Source: Hyphomonadaceae bacterium
GTDB taxonomy: Bacteria; Pseudomonadota; Alphaproteobacteria; Caulobacterales; Aquidulcibacteraceae
Assembly (NCBI GenBank): GCA_009773395.1
Contig: WRPI01000004.1
Span: forward strand, 62,001 to 126,000
Direction: 5' to 3'
DNA length: 64,000 bases
Made by a program: the position numbers and the translations under genes. The notes under the pieces were generated by a model that saw nothing but the letters and a program-made list of their open reading frames with translations, was not told the origin of the DNA and did no database searches. Below are positions 17,602-27,639 of the stretch, piece after piece. How positions within the stretch are numbered: position 1 is the stretch's first letter; each line of letters begins with the position of its first letter.

Positions 17602-18486
17602 CTAATATGTCGATAAATAGCTAACGTTCGCCCAACCGACATGGCCATTATAGCGAACGTGCATCCATTCTGTGCGCTCACCTGTGTTGGGGTAAACATA
17701 GGCATTCAAATTACCACTACAATCAAGTGAAGTGCCATATGGAACACGAATAACCACCGAGGAATTGGGATTAGCGCTGGAACGGATGTTCAATTTATTA
17801 GTACTAACCCAAACACAATTTGCATCCCAAACTGCGCGAGTATTTTGTGGGCTTGCGGACGCTTGCCCATCAATAGGGTTGTTAAATGGAGTTTGGCTAA
17901 TAAGTGTGGAGTTCACCCAACCACTTTGCGTGCCCACCGTTACAAAAACCCAAACTCTGGCAATGCTGGTGCTTGGATCAATAAAAGTTTGCTGTTTGGT
18001 TGCCACCATGCCAGTGCGAAATGGCAAGCGGGCAATAATTTGCGCATTGGGATTTGGCGCAGCGCGCAAATTAACTTGGCGCGAGGCTACATAATAAGTG
18101 GTGGCCGCCATTGGCGCGCCAGTTGCCGCAATTTGCGCATTGGGGTTAAGGACTTGGTTTGCCCCAACATCGGCGCTCACCGCACCTTGCGGCGGCGCAC
18201 TCAAGCCAATTTGATTGGCGGGCGCGAGCGGCGCGGCTTCGGTTGGAATGACTTTGGCTTCGGCGACTGTTTTCGGGGCGGGTGGCGCTGGTGTTTTGGG
18301 GCGCATTGCAAAATATAAAAACCCACCCACCAAAAGCCCGCCAAGCGCAATTATGCCGATGTTCATGGCCGTATCGCTACCGAGTGAAGCACCAAGTGGC
18401 GAAGTGCCAGTTTTGGTGCCGCAACTTGCGCAAAATTTCGCATCAGGCAGCAATTCCGCGCCGCAATTGGTGCAATGTAAGCTCAT
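17602..18486 (-). CDS. Membrane protein with zinc ribbon and two SH3b domains
   Basis: A 294-residue protein of composite design. Residues 1-27 are a zinc ribbon (CTNCG and CASCG, a four-Cys site), then a single membrane helix (MNIGIIALGGLLVGGFLYFA) and a Pro/Ala-rich linker. Two bacterial SH3 domains follow (VNLRAAPNPNAQIIARLPF and LNIRSSANPNSSVVIRVPYG), each with the trailing GWVN or GWANV strand. The topology suggests a cytoplasmic zinc ribbon and periplasmic SH3b modules that could bind murein or peptides. The start is MSLHC at 18486, preceded by AGGAA; six upstream in-frame codons are rejected. It runs opposite to both flanking peptidase genes. Function is not known. Confidence 0.8.
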   Translation of the reverse strand: MSLHCTNCGAELLPDAKFCASCGTKTGTSPLGASLGSDTAMNIGIIALGGLLVGGFLYFAMRPKTPAPPAPKTVAEAKVIPTEAAPLAPANQIGLSAPPQGAVSADVGANQVLNPNAQIAATGAPMAATTYYVASRQVNLRAAPNPNAQIIARLPFRTGMVATKQQTFIDPSTSIARVWVFVTVGTQSGWVNSTLISQTPFNNPIDGQASASPQNTRAVWDANCVWVSTNKLNIRSSANPNSSVVIRVPYGTSLDCSGNLNAYVYPNTGERTEWMHVRYNGHVGWANVSYLSTY

Positions 18487-18642
18487 TTTCAATTCCTTTG
18501 CCAACCTTGATAGCTTCTCAAACTAATATGAATAAATCAAGCTGAATATTTATCAGCAAGTGCCTTTTACCAGTTTCAACGCCAATTGACTCTGGTGGGT
18601 TTTGCCTACAATATTTACGCAATTGTGATGGGGTAATGGCAT

Positions 18643-20679
18643 ATGCGCGTGAATTGGAAAAATCATATTTTGGCTGCACTTTCGGTTGTTTTTTGTATTG
18701 GAAATGCAGGATTTGTTTCGGCGCAACCTCAAATCGCACCTGCCGCCACCACCACCGCCACCAAAGCTCCGCCCAGCGCCCATGATTTTTCTGTCAGGAC
18801 AAACCGCAGTTTTACAATTTCCCCCAATGGCAAAAAATTGGCCTACTTATCGGGCGAAGGCTCCACCGCCAAAGTATTTGTGATTGATATTGAAACCGCC
18901 GCCACCGATCAAGTGCCGGCGGGAAGCAGCGAAGTGACCCCGAAATATGTTGAATGGGCAAATGATGAATTTATTTTGATAACCCTTCAATTCTCCGTAA
19001 GGTTTGGCGATGCCGCGGAGCGAAACAAATCGGTTTATGGCATAGAAAGAATAATGGCCTATTCGACAATCACGAAAACCGCAAAAGTCCTTATGCCGCA
19101 CACAGACCTAGAATTTAATACCGGCCTGTCAATTGAATATTCGAATTTTGGTGGTTCTGACATAGTGATGGGCGGATTTATTCCTGTCTTAGCGCGAGAT
19201 GATGTTGATTCACGTTTGAAAGGTGACGATAGTAGAAATTGGCGCGCGGTTCTTTACACAACCGATTTGCGTTCAGGCCGTGGGCGTGAACTTGACCGCG
19301 GCACATATAAAACTGAAGCCTGGGTTTTTGACGCTGCTGGCAATGTGCGAATGCGCAAGGACATTGATTACCTCACTCGAATCGCATCGTTTTGGATAAA
19401 AGATGGCCGCAATTGGCGCAAATTATTGGAATATACAGATGTTACTAATACGCCTTTTGAAATCGAAGGCCTGCTTGATAATAATACCGCCCTGGTTTTG
19501 GATTATGATGGCAATAAAAGAGTTGCCAAAAAACTGAACCTAACCACGGGCGCGCTTACCCCCGCTTATAGCGACGAGACCAAATCCATTTCAGGCGTAG
19601 CGACCGACCCCTTTACCAATGTCCCAATCGCACTTTTTTATGAAGGCCTTACGCCGCAAAGGCGTTGGCTCGACCCCGACCTTGCACGGCTGCAAAATGC
19701 CTTAAACCGCGCATTTCCGAATAAACACGTGTATTTAACCTCTTGGAGCCGTGATAAAAAGCAAATCGTAGTGGGAGTGGAAAGTGGCTCGCACCAATAT
19801 CAAAACTATTTATTTGATACCACAAGCATGCAGGCGCAATTATTGACAGAGCTTGAGCCAAGTTTTGAAGGGTTTGCTTTCCCGACCAAAGAATTGCTTA
19901 AATTCAATGCCCGCGATGGTTTGGAAATTCCGGTATTTGTTACCAAGCCAATTGGTGAAGGAACCCGCCGCTTACCAACAATCGTCATGCCGCATGGTGG
20001 CCCCGAATCGAGTGACGATGCAGGTTTTGATTATGTGGCGCAGTTTTTGGCAACTCGTGGATATTTGGTAATTCAACCACAATTTCGTGGCTCAACTGGC
20101 AATGGCATTGATTTTTCCAATGCTGGCTATGGCGAATGGGGCGGCAAAATGCAAAATGATGTGTCCGATTCCTTAAAGTGGGCGATTGAACAAGGTTGGG
20201 CGGATAGTTCAAGGGTTTGCATAGTTGGCGCATCTTATGGCGGCTACGCTGCATTGGCGGGCGCCACCATGACGCCCGAACTTTACGCCTGCGCCATTAG
20301 TTTTGCTGGTGTTTCGGATTTAGCACTAATGCAAATTAGCCGCGAAAATAGAAGTGGTAAAAGTTCGGGCTCGGTTTCTTATTGGCGTGAACATATGGGG
20401 CTAACCCGTTTTGAAACCGCCAAAATCCACGCTATATCGCCAGCGCACTTGGCTCAAAATGTTCGCGCACCGATTCTTCTGATGCATGGCAGAGATGACA
20501 CCGTAGTTTTAATCAATCAAAGCCAAGTAATGGCAAATGCCTTGCGCCGTGCCGGGAAAACTTTCGAATTTATCGAACTTGATGGCGAAGATCATCATTT
20601 ATCAAAACAAGAAACCCGAGAAAGATATTTGGTAGAAATGGAAAGGTTCCTTGCGCCAATTTTGCGGCCTGGGCAGTGA
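18643..20679 (+). CDS. Exported S9 (prolyl oligopeptidase) family peptidase, copy 2
   Basis: A 678-residue paralogue of the gene at 15570, with the same signal peptide, propeller and hydrolase order and long identical stretches (for example DGRNWRKLLEYTDVTNTPF). Ser531 sits in GASYGGYAA, the acidic residues are in HGRDDTVV, and the His is in GEDHHLS. Differences cluster near the N-terminus and around the active-site entrance (MQISRENRSGKSSGSVSYWR versus the other copy's MRMRLEQMQGRSSG), so the copies may differ in substrate choice. It converges with hslU six bases after its stop; TTGTTTT-TAC-AAAACAA at 20680-20696 is a weak hairpin between them. Confidence 0.92.
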   Translation: MRVNWKNHILAALSVVFCIGNAGFVSAQPQIAPAATTTATKAPPSAHDFSVRTNRSFTISPNGKKLAYLSGEGSTAKVFVIDIETAATDQVPAGSSEVTPKYVEWANDEFILITLQFSVRFGDAAERNKSVYGIERIMAYSTITKTAKVLMPHTDLEFNTGLSIEYSNFGGSDIVMGGFIPVLARDDVDSRLKGDDSRNWRAVLYTTDLRSGRGRELDRGTYKTEAWVFDAAGNVRMRKDIDYLTRIASFWIKDGRNWRKLLEYTDVTNTPFEIEGLLDNNTALVLDYDGNKRVAKKLNLTTGALTPAYSDETKSISGVATDPFTNVPIALFYEGLTPQRRWLDPDLARLQNALNRAFPNKHVYLTSWSRDKKQIVVGVESGSHQYQNYLFDTTSMQAQLLTELEPSFEGFAFPTKELLKFNARDGLEIPVFVTKPIGEGTRRLPTIVMPHGGPESSDDAGFDYVAQFLATRGYLVIQPQFRGSTGNGIDFSNAGYGEWGGKMQNDVSDSLKWAIEQGWADSSRVCIVGASYGGYAALAGATMTPELYACAISFAGVSDLALMQISRENRSGKSSGSVSYWREHMGLTRFETAKIHAISPAHLAQNVRAPILLMHGRDDTVVLINQSQVMANALRRAGKTFEFIELDGEDHHLSKQETRERYLVEMERFLAPILRPGQ

Positions 20680-20685
20680 TTGTTT

Positions 20686-21984
20686 TTACAAAACAAACCT
20701 ACTCAAATCCGCATTTGCCGCCAAATCCGCCACGCGGCTGTTCACATAACCAGCATCAATAACCAAGCTTTCGCCATGTTTATCGGTTGCGGTGAAACTG
20801 ATTTCGTCTAAAACTCGTTCCAATATAGTATGTAATCGGCGCGCGCCAATGTTTTCAACCCTTGTGTTTACTTCGACAGCGGCATCGGCAATTGCACCAA
20901 TCCCATCTTCGGAAAAACTAAGGGCGACGCCTTCGGTTTCCATAAGGCCAATATATTGTTTGGAAAGTGAGGATTCAGGTTCGACCAAAATTCTGCGCAT
21001 ATCTTCATGGCTTAATGCCGATAGTTCGACGCGGATTGGTAAACGCCCTTGGAGTTCGGGTAGTAAATCACTGGGTTTGGCCACATGAAACGCACCCGAT
21101 GCTATAAATAAAATATGGTCAGTTTTAATCGAGCCATGTTTGGTCGAAACTGTTGTGCCTTCAATCAATGGCAATAAATCACGCTGCACGCCCTCACGCG
21201 ACACATCTGCGCCTTGCCTTTCACTACGGGCGCAGATTTTATCAATTTCATCAACGAAAACCACGCCTTCACTTTGCGCAAGTTCGAGCGCGGATTGAAT
21301 CATTGTGTCTTTATCAATTAGGCTGTCGCTTTCTTCGGCGATTAATGGCTCATAGGCATCAATAATTTTGAGTTTGCGGGTTTTTTTGCGCCCGCCGCCC
21401 ATGCCACTAAGCATAGATCCCAAATCAATCATGCCGCCCATGCCACCAGGGATTTCCATCATTTGCGGCGTGTTTGGGCCGGCTTCAAATTCCAAATCCA
21501 CCTCATTATCGTTCAAAAGCCCAGCGCGCAGTTTTTTGCGAAAACTATCTTTTGTCGCCTCACTTGCGTTTTCACCAACCAGCGCCGCAAGCACCCTATC
21601 TTCGGCGCGGGCTTCGGCACGAGAGCGCACTTCTTTGCGGCGCAAATCGCGCACCAAATGAATGGCGGCTTCGACCAAATCACGGATTATTTGTTCAACG
21701 TCGCGGCCAACATAACCAACTTCGGTGAATTTTGTGGCTTCGACTTTTACAAATGGCGCGCCAACCAATTTTGCCAATCGCCGAGCGATTTCAGTTTTAC
21801 CAACCCCGGTTGGGCCAATCATCAGAATGTTTTTGGGCGTGGTGTCTTCGCGCAATTTTTCGGGCAAGCGCTTGCGCCGCCAACGGTTGCGGAGCGCGAT
21901 TGCAACCGCGCGCTTGGCCTTATCTTGGCCAATAACGTGCTTGTCGAGTTCGGACACTATTTCACGGGGGGATAAATCACTCAT
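20686..21984 (-). CDS. hslU: ATP-dependent protease ATPase subunit HslU
   Basis: A 432-residue AAA+ unfoldase that feeds substrates into the HslV peptidase. It begins with the family motif [30 protein letters not shown] (split: [30 protein letters not shown]). Walker A GPTGVGKT is at 57-64, the pore loop is [18 protein letters not shown], and Walker [12 protein letters not shown] and the sensor [14 protein letters not shown] follow. An intermediate I-domain is present (about 110-230), with a Gly/Met-rich stretch [19 protein letters not shown]. The ATG shares one base with the hslV stop (TAATG), so the two are translationally coupled. Confidence 0.97.
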   Translation of the reverse strand: MSDLSPREIVSELDKHVIGQDKAKRAVAIALRNRWRRKRLPEKLREDTTPKNILMIGPTGVGKTEIARRLAKLVGAPFVKVEATKFTEVGYVGRDVEQIIRDLVEAAIHLVRDLRRKEVRSRAEARAEDRVLAALVGENASEATKDSFRKKLRAGLLNDNEVDLEFEAGPNTPQMMEIPGGMGGMIDLGSMLSGMGGGRKKTRKLKIIDAYEPLIAEESDSLIDKDTMIQSALELAQSEGVVFVDEIDKICARSERQGADVSREGVQRDLLPLIEGTTVSTKHGSIKTDHILFIASGAFHVAKPSDLLPELQGRLPIRVELSALSHEDMRRILVEPESSLSKQYIGLMETEGVALSFSEDGIGAIADAAVEVNTRVENIGARRLHTILERVLDEISFTATDKHGESLVIDAGYVNSRVADLAANADLSRFVL

Positions 21985-22547
21985 TATTTTGTGCTGTCCA
22001 TAATTTCTATGGTTAAATTGCTATTGGTAAATACGCAAATATCGGCGGCAATTGCCATGGCTTTGCGCGCAATTTCTTCGGCTGATAATTCAGTATCCAT
22101 TAGCGCGCGCGCTGCCGATAAAGCATAACCACCACCCGAACCAATCGCAGTTACATCATGATCTGGTTCCAAAACATCGCCAGTTCCCGTCAAAACATAA
22201 GTTCCGCTTGCGTCGGCGCATATCAACATGGCTTCTAAACGCCGCAAATATCTGTCGGTGCGCCAGTCTTTGGCAAGTTCAACTGCGGCGCGTAATAATT
22301 GATTTGGAAAGCGTTCCAATTTTTGCTCAAGGCGTTCAAACAAGGTAAAAGCATCGGCAGTTGCGCCCGCAAAACCAACAATGACTTTTCCATCAGCCAA
22401 AGTTCGCACTTTTTTTGCGCCATGTTTCATAATTGTGTTGCCAACCGAAACTTGACCGTCGCCGACAATGACAAGTTTCCCGCCTTTGCGAACCGCCAAA
22501 ATAGTTGTGCCGCGCCAATCGGCGGCGGATTTCTCAAAATCACTCAT
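21984..22547 (-). CDS. hslV: ATP-dependent protease subunit HslV
   Basis: A 187-residue N-terminal-threonine peptidase of the HslUV complex. The mature enzyme begins [20 protein letters not shown], so Thr14 becomes the nucleophile after removal of a 13-residue propeptide [13 protein letters not shown]. Longer propeptides are usual in alphaproteobacteria, while enterobacterial HslV loses only Met. The Lys-Lys pair in [11 protein letters not shown] and the [16 protein letters not shown] motif are conserved. It is the first gene of hslV-hslU; the EAL gene lies 50 bases upstream in the same direction. Confidence 0.97.
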   Translation of the reverse strand: MSDFEKSAADWRGTTILAVRKGGKLVIVGDGQVSVGNTIMKHGAKKVRTLADGKVIVGFAGATADAFTLFERLEQKLERFPNQLLRAAVELAKDWRTDRYLRRLEAMLICADASGTYVLTGTGDVLEPDHDVTAIGSGGGYALSAARALMDTELSAEEIARKAMAIAADICVFTNSNLTIEIMDSTK

Positions 22548-22597
22548 GGCTAGAAAATGGGGCTTTATTGCCCAAGGTTCAAGTCCAATCGGCTAAT

Positions 22598-24358
22598 TTA
22601 CGCAGACATCTTGAAATCAGGTTGCGTGATTGCAGGTTGCGTGTCGCTATTTGCGCTTGGTTCAGGGCCGCCGCGTTGCGCCCAACCTCTTGCAAATTCT
22701 TCAAAATCTTCGGCTGGCATTGGCTTGCCAAAGAAATAACCTTGGCCCAGTGTCGCGCCGCGCTTTTTCAAAAATGCAGCTTGTTCGGCGGTCTCAACCC
22801 CTTCGGCGACAGTTTCATAATTAAGGCCGCCAGCCATCGCGATTATGGTTTCAATAAGGGCGGGCGCGTGTTTGTCCTTGCCCAAAGCGTGAATAAAGCT
22901 CTGGTCAATTTTGAACACGTCAAATGGCAGGCTCGTCAAAGATGCAAGGTTGGAATGACCAGTTCCAAAATCATCAATCGCGATTCTGATGCCTTTGAGG
23001 CGCAAAGGTTCAAGCAGTCTTTGAACTCGGTCAGGATTGCTCATAGCAATTGATTCGGTGATTTCAAGCTCAAATAGGCTTGGCGGCAGGCCAGTTTCGT
23101 TGAGAATGGCAATAACTTTGGCGGTAAAACCCTCGTCGTCGAATTGCGACGGCGAGACATTGACCGCGACCCGAAGCGCAATGCCACGGCGTAACCAATC
23201 GGCACCGCGCCGCGCGGATTCGCGCATCACAACGTCACCCAATGGCCCAATCAGGCCAGATTCTTCGGCGGCAGGGATAAATTTGGCGGGGCTAACAATG
23301 CCATGTTTGGGGTGTATCCAACGCACTAGCGCTTCGCAGCCAGATATACGACCCGTGCCAAAATCAACTTTTGGCTGAAAATATGGTACAAATTGACCCT
23401 TTTCAATGCCTTGGCGGATTTCGTTTTCCAATACTAATTTCGACATTGCGCGTTGGTTTAGTTTGCGGGTGAAGAACACGATACGCCCACCGCCAGAGTT
23501 CCTAGTGTGAGACATTGCAAGTTCTGCAGAACGAACAACATCTTCGGCATTTTCACCGTCTTGTGGAAATACTGCAATGCCACCGCTCGCGCTCAAAACC
23601 ACTCTATGGCCATCAATTTCAAAAGGTTGACGCAATGCTGCCGCCACCAATTGCGCAAATCTACCTGCCTGGGTTGGATCATTGACATCGGGAACAAGTA
23701 TCGCAAATTCGGAGCCATTGGTTCGTGCCAAAAGCGCAGGGCGCGTCCCGCAAATTGCCAAACGAACAATCCGATCCGATGCCCGAACTGCCGCCGAAAG
23801 CCGTTCGGCGACCATGCCAAGCAATTCTTCGCCAGCGACATTGCCCAAAGTCCCTTGAACCCGAAGCAATCTATCAACATCAAGCGAAATAACTGCACCG
23901 ACGTGGCGTTGCACGATTGATTGTTTGATCGATTCTTCGGTTTCTTGTTTGAATCTTTCGCGATTGGGTAGTTCAGTTGCTGTATCAACAAATGCCATAC
24001 GCTGAATCCGCTTCATGGATCCATCAAGACGTTGCATCATCATGTTCATCGCGCGCGCCAATTCATCCAACTCATCATCGGTATCGATTTCAACGCGAGC
24101 ACCCAAGCGTTTCAAATTGGTCTGCTGGGCGAATTCGATGAGTTCAGTGATGGGCGCTGTCATGCGGCGGCTAATGTGCAAAAACGCTAGTGACGCAACA
24201 AGTAATCCAATGCCACCAATACTTAGGACTGCGAGCTCAGAGCCAGCTTTGCCCATACTTATGAAAGCTGTGACGGCGACTGCCACCAAAATGCCGAAAT
24301 CCAAAAGCACAAATACAGATGTTAGCCGCCCATATAATGTGCGCCGAGCTTTTTCCAC
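22598..24358 (-). CDS. Membrane protein with HAMP, degenerate GGDEF and EAL domains
   Basis: About 586 residues. Two N-terminal membrane helices (SVFVLLDFGILVAVAVTAF and VLSIGGIGLLVASLAFLHIS) lead into a HAMP-like segment. A GGDEF domain of about 170 residues follows, whose signature is altered to TNGSEF, so diguanylate cyclase activity is unlikely. The EAL domain is intact: EALVRW, NVSPSQF, ELEITES, IDDFGTGHSNLASL, FKIDQSFI and ETVAEGVET. It is therefore a likely cyclic-di-GMP phosphodiesterase, with the GGDEF remnant possibly sensing GTP. GTG 24358 is preferred because AAGGG precedes it; a TTG nine codons upstream has no site. Confidence 0.86.
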   Translation of the reverse strand: MEKARRTLYGRLTSVFVLLDFGILVAVAVTAFISMGKAGSELAVLSIGGIGLLVASLAFLHISRRMTAPITELIEFAQQTNLKRLGARVEIDTDDELDELARAMNMMMQRLDGSMKRIQRMAFVDTATELPNRERFKQETEESIKQSIVQRHVGAVISLDVDRLLRVQGTLGNVAGEELLGMVAERLSAAVRASDRIVRLAICGTRPALLARTNGSEFAILVPDVNDPTQAGRFAQLVAAALRQPFEIDGHRVVLSASGGIAVFPQDGENAEDVVRSAELAMSHTRNSGGGRIVFFTRKLNQRAMSKLVLENEIRQGIEKGQFVPYFQPKVDFGTGRISGCEALVRWIHPKHGIVSPAKFIPAAEESGLIGPLGDVVMRESARRGADWLRRGIALRVAVNVSPSQFDDEGFTAKVIAILNETGLPPSLFELEITESIAMSNPDRVQRLLEPLRLKGIRIAIDDFGTGHSNLASLTSLPFDVFKIDQSFIHALGKDKHAPALIETIIAMAGGLNYETVAEGVETAEQAAFLKKRGATLGQGYFFGKPMPAEDFEEFARGWAQRGGPEPSANSDTQPAITQPDFKMSA

Positions 24359-24568
24359 AAATCCCTTATATGGTTTTATTGCCAATTATTTTGCAGCCCA
24401 AATTGTTAAAGACATAATCATATGACCTTTTCTAATAGATTTATTAAGGTTGATAGCTTATTAAGAAATGCTGATTTTACTGCCATTAAAGCGGCATTTA
24501 TGGTAACCCTTGGGTAAGTTAACTTGAGGGTCAAGTCATTGGCAAATAAGAGTTTTGGAGAGTTTATT

Positions 24569-25156
24569 TTGCGCAGCGCACAAGTTTCCCGCACCACTAA
24601 AGAAACGCAAATTTCGGTTAGCCTAAATCTTGACGGTACGGGTCAAGCCAAAATTAGCACCGGGATTGGTTTTTTTGACCATATGCTTGAAAGTTTCGCC
24701 AAACATAGCGCAATTGACCTTGAAGTCGATGCCAAAGGTGATTTGCACATCGACATGCACCACACGGTTGAAGACGTCGGCATAGTTATGGGGCAAGCGT
24801 TGAAAAAAGCTCTCGGCAATCTAGCGGGTATTGTCCGCTTTGGTCATGCTTATACCCCATTGGACGAAGCTTTAAGCCGCGCTGTGGTTGATGTTTCAAA
24901 TCGCCCATTTTTGGTTTGGAATGTCGAATTTGCGCGCGATAAAGTCGGTGAAATGGATACCGAATTATTCAAAGAATGGTTTGGCGCATTTGCCGGCAAT
25001 GGCGGCCTTTGTCTGCATATTGAAAACCAATATGGTGAAAACAGCCACCATATTATTGAAAGTTGCTTTAAGGCATTGGCGCGCGCGCTTAAAATGGCAA
25101 TTCAAATTGATGCCAATTTGCAAGGCGCACCTGCTTCGACTAAGGGTGTTTTGTAA
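24569..25156 (+). CDS. hisB: Imidazoleglycerol-phosphate dehydratase
   Basis: A 195-residue monofunctional HisB that dehydrates imidazole glycerol phosphate in histidine synthesis. Metal-binding motifs are present: [23 protein letters not shown] and the C-terminal [15 protein letters not shown]. The start is taken as TTG 24569 because GGAGAG lies six to twelve bases upstream and the resulting length is typical; an in-frame TTG at 24524 adds 15 unconserved residues. It opens hisB-hisH-hisA-hisF-hisE. The 210-base gap to the divergent EAL gene must hold both promoters, but I see no convincing boxes. Confidence 0.93.
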   Translation: MRSAQVSRTTKETQISVSLNLDGTGQAKISTGIGFFDHMLESFAKHSAIDLEVDAKGDLHIDMHHTVEDVGIVMGQALKKALGNLAGIVRFGHAYTPLDEALSRAVVDVSNRPFLVWNVEFARDKVGEMDTELFKEWFGAFAGNGGLCLHIENQYGENSHHIIESCFKALARALKMAIQIDANLQGAPASTKGVL

Positions 25157-25179
25157 CAACTAACAAAAAGCCTTGGTAA

Positions 25180-25806
25180 ATGCTCGCAGTAATTGATTAT
25201 GGATCCGGAAATATTCGTTCGGTTTACAAAGCGCTTGTCGCAGTTGGCTGTGATGACGTTTGCGTCACAAATAATCCAGATTTGATTGGAAAAGCTGATA
25301 AAATTGTCCTCCCCGGGGTCGGCGCTTATGCCCAATGCATGAATGGACTTTCGAAAATTGAGGATCTAATTGGCACGATGGAGCGGAGAGTTTTGAGTTC
25401 TGGCGTGCCGTTTTTGGGGATTTGTGTCGGTATGCAGCTTTTGGCGAGTCGCGGCGTTGAATTTGAAATCACCCAAGGTCTTGGCTGGATTGAAGGCGAA
25501 GTAACCAAACTCGAACCCAAAAGCCATGAATTAAAAATCCCGCATATGGGTTGGAATGAAGCGGTGCCGCACAATAATGATGTTTTTGATCGGGCATGGA
25601 ATGGTCAGGCCAAAGACGTTTATTTTGTCCATTCTTATGCTTTTCGTGCTGCAAACAAAGCTGATATTGCTGCAAGCTGCCAATATGGCGCTGATATTTT
25701 TCCCGCGGCGATTGCCCGTGAAAACATATTGGGCTTGCAATTTCACCCCGAAAAAAGCCAAAAGGCGGGGCTGCAATTGCTGGAGGCTTGGCTAAACACC
25801 AAATAG
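25180..25806 (+). CDS. hisH: Imidazole glycerol phosphate synthase, glutamine amidotransferase subunit
   Basis: A 208-residue class I amidotransferase that makes ammonia from glutamine for HisF. The triad is clear: Cys in FLGICVGMQLL, and His and Glu in LGLQFHPEKSQ. The N-terminus VIDYGSGNIRSVYKAL is typical. It follows hisB by 23 bases and precedes hisA by nine. Together with HisF (26535) it forms the heterodimer that makes IGP and AICAR. Confidence 0.96.
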   Translation: MLAVIDYGSGNIRSVYKALVAVGCDDVCVTNNPDLIGKADKIVLPGVGAYAQCMNGLSKIEDLIGTMERRVLSSGVPFLGICVGMQLLASRGVEFEITQGLGWIEGEVTKLEPKSHELKIPHMGWNEAVPHNNDVFDRAWNGQAKDVYFVHSYAFRAANKADIAASCQYGADIFPAAIARENILGLQFHPEKSQKAGLQLLEAWLNTK

Positions 25807-25815
25807 TGAAACCAC

Positions 25816-26538
25816 ATGAACTTATATCCCGCTATCGACCTTAAAGACGGCCAATGTGTAAGGCTTTACAAAGGCCAATTTGACCAAATGACGGTCTATG
25901 ACAATGACCCCGCCGCGCGCGCCCGTCGTTTTGCCGAAATGGGTTTTCCATGGCTGCATATGGTTGATTTAGACGGTGCTTTGACTGGCGAAGGGGTTAA
26001 TTCAAAATCAGTCATAGAAGTTCGCGCCGCCATAGACATAAAAATACAAATTGGTGGTGGCATTCGCAGCATGAAAGCAATTGAAGATTGGCTGGCTGTC
26101 GGCGTAACCCGTGTGATTTTGGGCACAATTGCCGTAAAAGACCCCGAATTTGTGAAACTTGCCGCCGCCCGCTTCCCAAACCAAGTCGCTGTCGGCATTG
26201 ATTCGATAGAAGGCAAAGTTGCGACCCATGGCTGGGGAACTACGAGCGATTTAGGCGCAACCGAACTTGCGCAAAGATTTGAAGGTGCGGGCGTTTGTGC
26301 AATTATCGCCACCGATATTGCCCGTGATGGCACAAAATCTGGCGTCAATGTAAAACTAACCCAAGATTTGGCCAATGCAGTGAATATTCCAATTATCGCT
26401 TCGGGCGGCTTGGCTTCGGTTGATGACATTATCGCGCTTAAATCAGGCATCGGCACTAAAATCGAAGGCGCGATTTTGGGAAAAGCGCTTTATGATGGCC
26501 TAATTGACGCAAGCGAAGCATTGGAAGCTGCCAAATGA
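25816..26538 (+). CDS. hisA: ProFAR isomerase (HisA)
   Basis: A 240-residue TIM barrel that isomerises the aminoaldose ProFAR to the aminoketose PRFAR. The two half-barrel phosphate motifs are [14 protein letters not shown] and [11 protein letters not shown]. The catalytic Asp residues are in [16 protein letters not shown] and [12 protein letters not shown]. The last four bases overlap hisF (ATGA). Confidence 0.96.
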   Translation: MNLYPAIDLKDGQCVRLYKGQFDQMTVYDNDPAARARRFAEMGFPWLHMVDLDGALTGEGVNSKSVIEVRAAIDIKIQIGGGIRSMKAIEDWLAVGVTRVILGTIAVKDPEFVKLAAARFPNQVAVGIDSIEGKVATHGWGTTSDLGATELAQRFEGAGVCAIIATDIARDGTKSGVNVKLTQDLANAVNIPIIASGGLASVDDIIALKSGIGTKIEGAILGKALYDGLIDASEALEAAK

Positions 26539-27317
26539 CGCTTAAAGTTCGCATAATTCCGTGTCTTGATGTCAAAAATGGCCGCGTGGTTAAAGGGGTT
26601 CAGTTTGAAAACCTAATCGATGCTGGCGATCCAGTGGAACAAGCCAAATTCTATGATAGCGAAGGCGCGGACGAAATTTGTTTTTTGGATATTTCAGCGT
26701 CGCATGAAGGCCGTTCAACCCTCTATGATATTGTATCAAAAACCGCCGAAGTGTGTTTCATGCCGCTAACCGTTGGTGGCGGTGTGCGCAGCGTCGAAGA
26801 TTTTCGCGCGTTGCTTTTGGCAGGGGCCGATAAAGTGGCAGTAAATACTGCGGCAGTTTTGGATCCTGACTTAATTACCCGCGCCGCGCTTCAAGTAGGT
26901 AGCCAATGTGTTGTGGTTGCAATAGATGCTCGAAAAGTCAGCCAAGTGCCGCCGAAATGGGAAATCTACACTCATGGTGGACGTAACCCAACTGGGATTG
27001 ATGCGGTTGAATTTGCGCAAACTGCCGCCAAAAATGGCGCAGGCGAATTATTGATAACGTCCATGGACAAGGACGGCACAAAATCTGGTTATGACCTTGA
27101 ATTATTGCGGACAATATCTGATTTGGTCGATATTCCAATAATTGCTTCGGGCGGCGTCGGCACATTGGACCATTTGGTTGAAGGAGTAACTATCGGCAAA
27201 GCCAATGCGGTTTTGGCAGCGTCAATTTTTCACTATGGCACCTATAGCCTTGAAGAAGCGAGAAAAGCGCTTAAAGATGCTGGCCTAGAAGTGCGCAAAG
27301 GAATTGGCAATGAGTGA
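26535..27317 (+). CDS. hisF: Imidazole glycerol phosphate synthase, cyclase subunit
   Basis: A 260-residue TIM barrel that cyclises PRFAR with HisH-derived ammonia. It starts [19 protein letters not shown], with the catalytic Asp in CLDVKNG and the second in [12 protein letters not shown]. Phosphate-binding segments are [11 protein letters not shown] and [14 protein letters not shown]. The ATG overlaps the hisA stop, and its own stop overlaps hisE by eight bases. Confidence 0.97.
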   Translation: MTLKVRIIPCLDVKNGRVVKGVQFENLIDAGDPVEQAKFYDSEGADEICFLDISASHEGRSTLYDIVSKTAEVCFMPLTVGGGVRSVEDFRALLLAGADKVAVNTAAVLDPDLITRAALQVGSQCVVVAIDARKVSQVPPKWEIYTHGGRNPTGIDAVEFAQTAAKNGAGELLITSMDKDGTKSGYDLELLRTISDLVDIPIIASGGVGTLDHLVEGVTIGKANAVLAASIFHYGTYSLEEARKALKDAGLEVRKGIGNE

Positions 27318-27639
27318 AACTATTGGGCAGGCTTTGGATCAATTATTCTTAACAATTGCGTCTAAACGCGGCGAAGATGTTGGAAAATCTTATTCGGCGA
27401 CATTGTTGAACGCGGGTCCAAAAAAATGTGCCAAAAAATTTGGTGAAGAAGCAGTTGAACTTGCAATTGCAATTGCCGCCGAAAACAAAATCGAAATTGC
27501 CGAAGAAGCAGCAGACCTATTATTTCATTTTGCAGCTGCCATTATTGCTTCGGGCGTGGATGCAAATGAAGTTTCCAGAGTTTTGGCAAAACGGCGCGGA
27601 ATTGGCGGTCTTGAAGAAAAGGCGTCAAGGCCAAAATGA
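27310..27639 (+). CDS. hisE: Phosphoribosyl-ATP pyrophosphatase
   Basis: A 109-residue monofunctional HisE with the all-alpha MazG-like fold. It hydrolyses PR-ATP to PR-AMP. The metal-binding acidic helices are visible in [17 protein letters not shown] and [18 protein letters not shown] 27310 (MSETIGQ), with AGGA seven bases upstream, is chosen over an in-frame TTG two codons earlier. No hisI, hisG or hisD is present, so the pathway is split over the chromosome. Confidence 0.94.
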   Translation: MSETIGQALDQLFLTIASKRGEDVGKSYSATLLNAGPKKCAKKFGEEAVELAIAIAAENKIEIAEEAADLLFHFAAAIIASGVDANEVSRVLAKRRGIGGLEEKASRPK

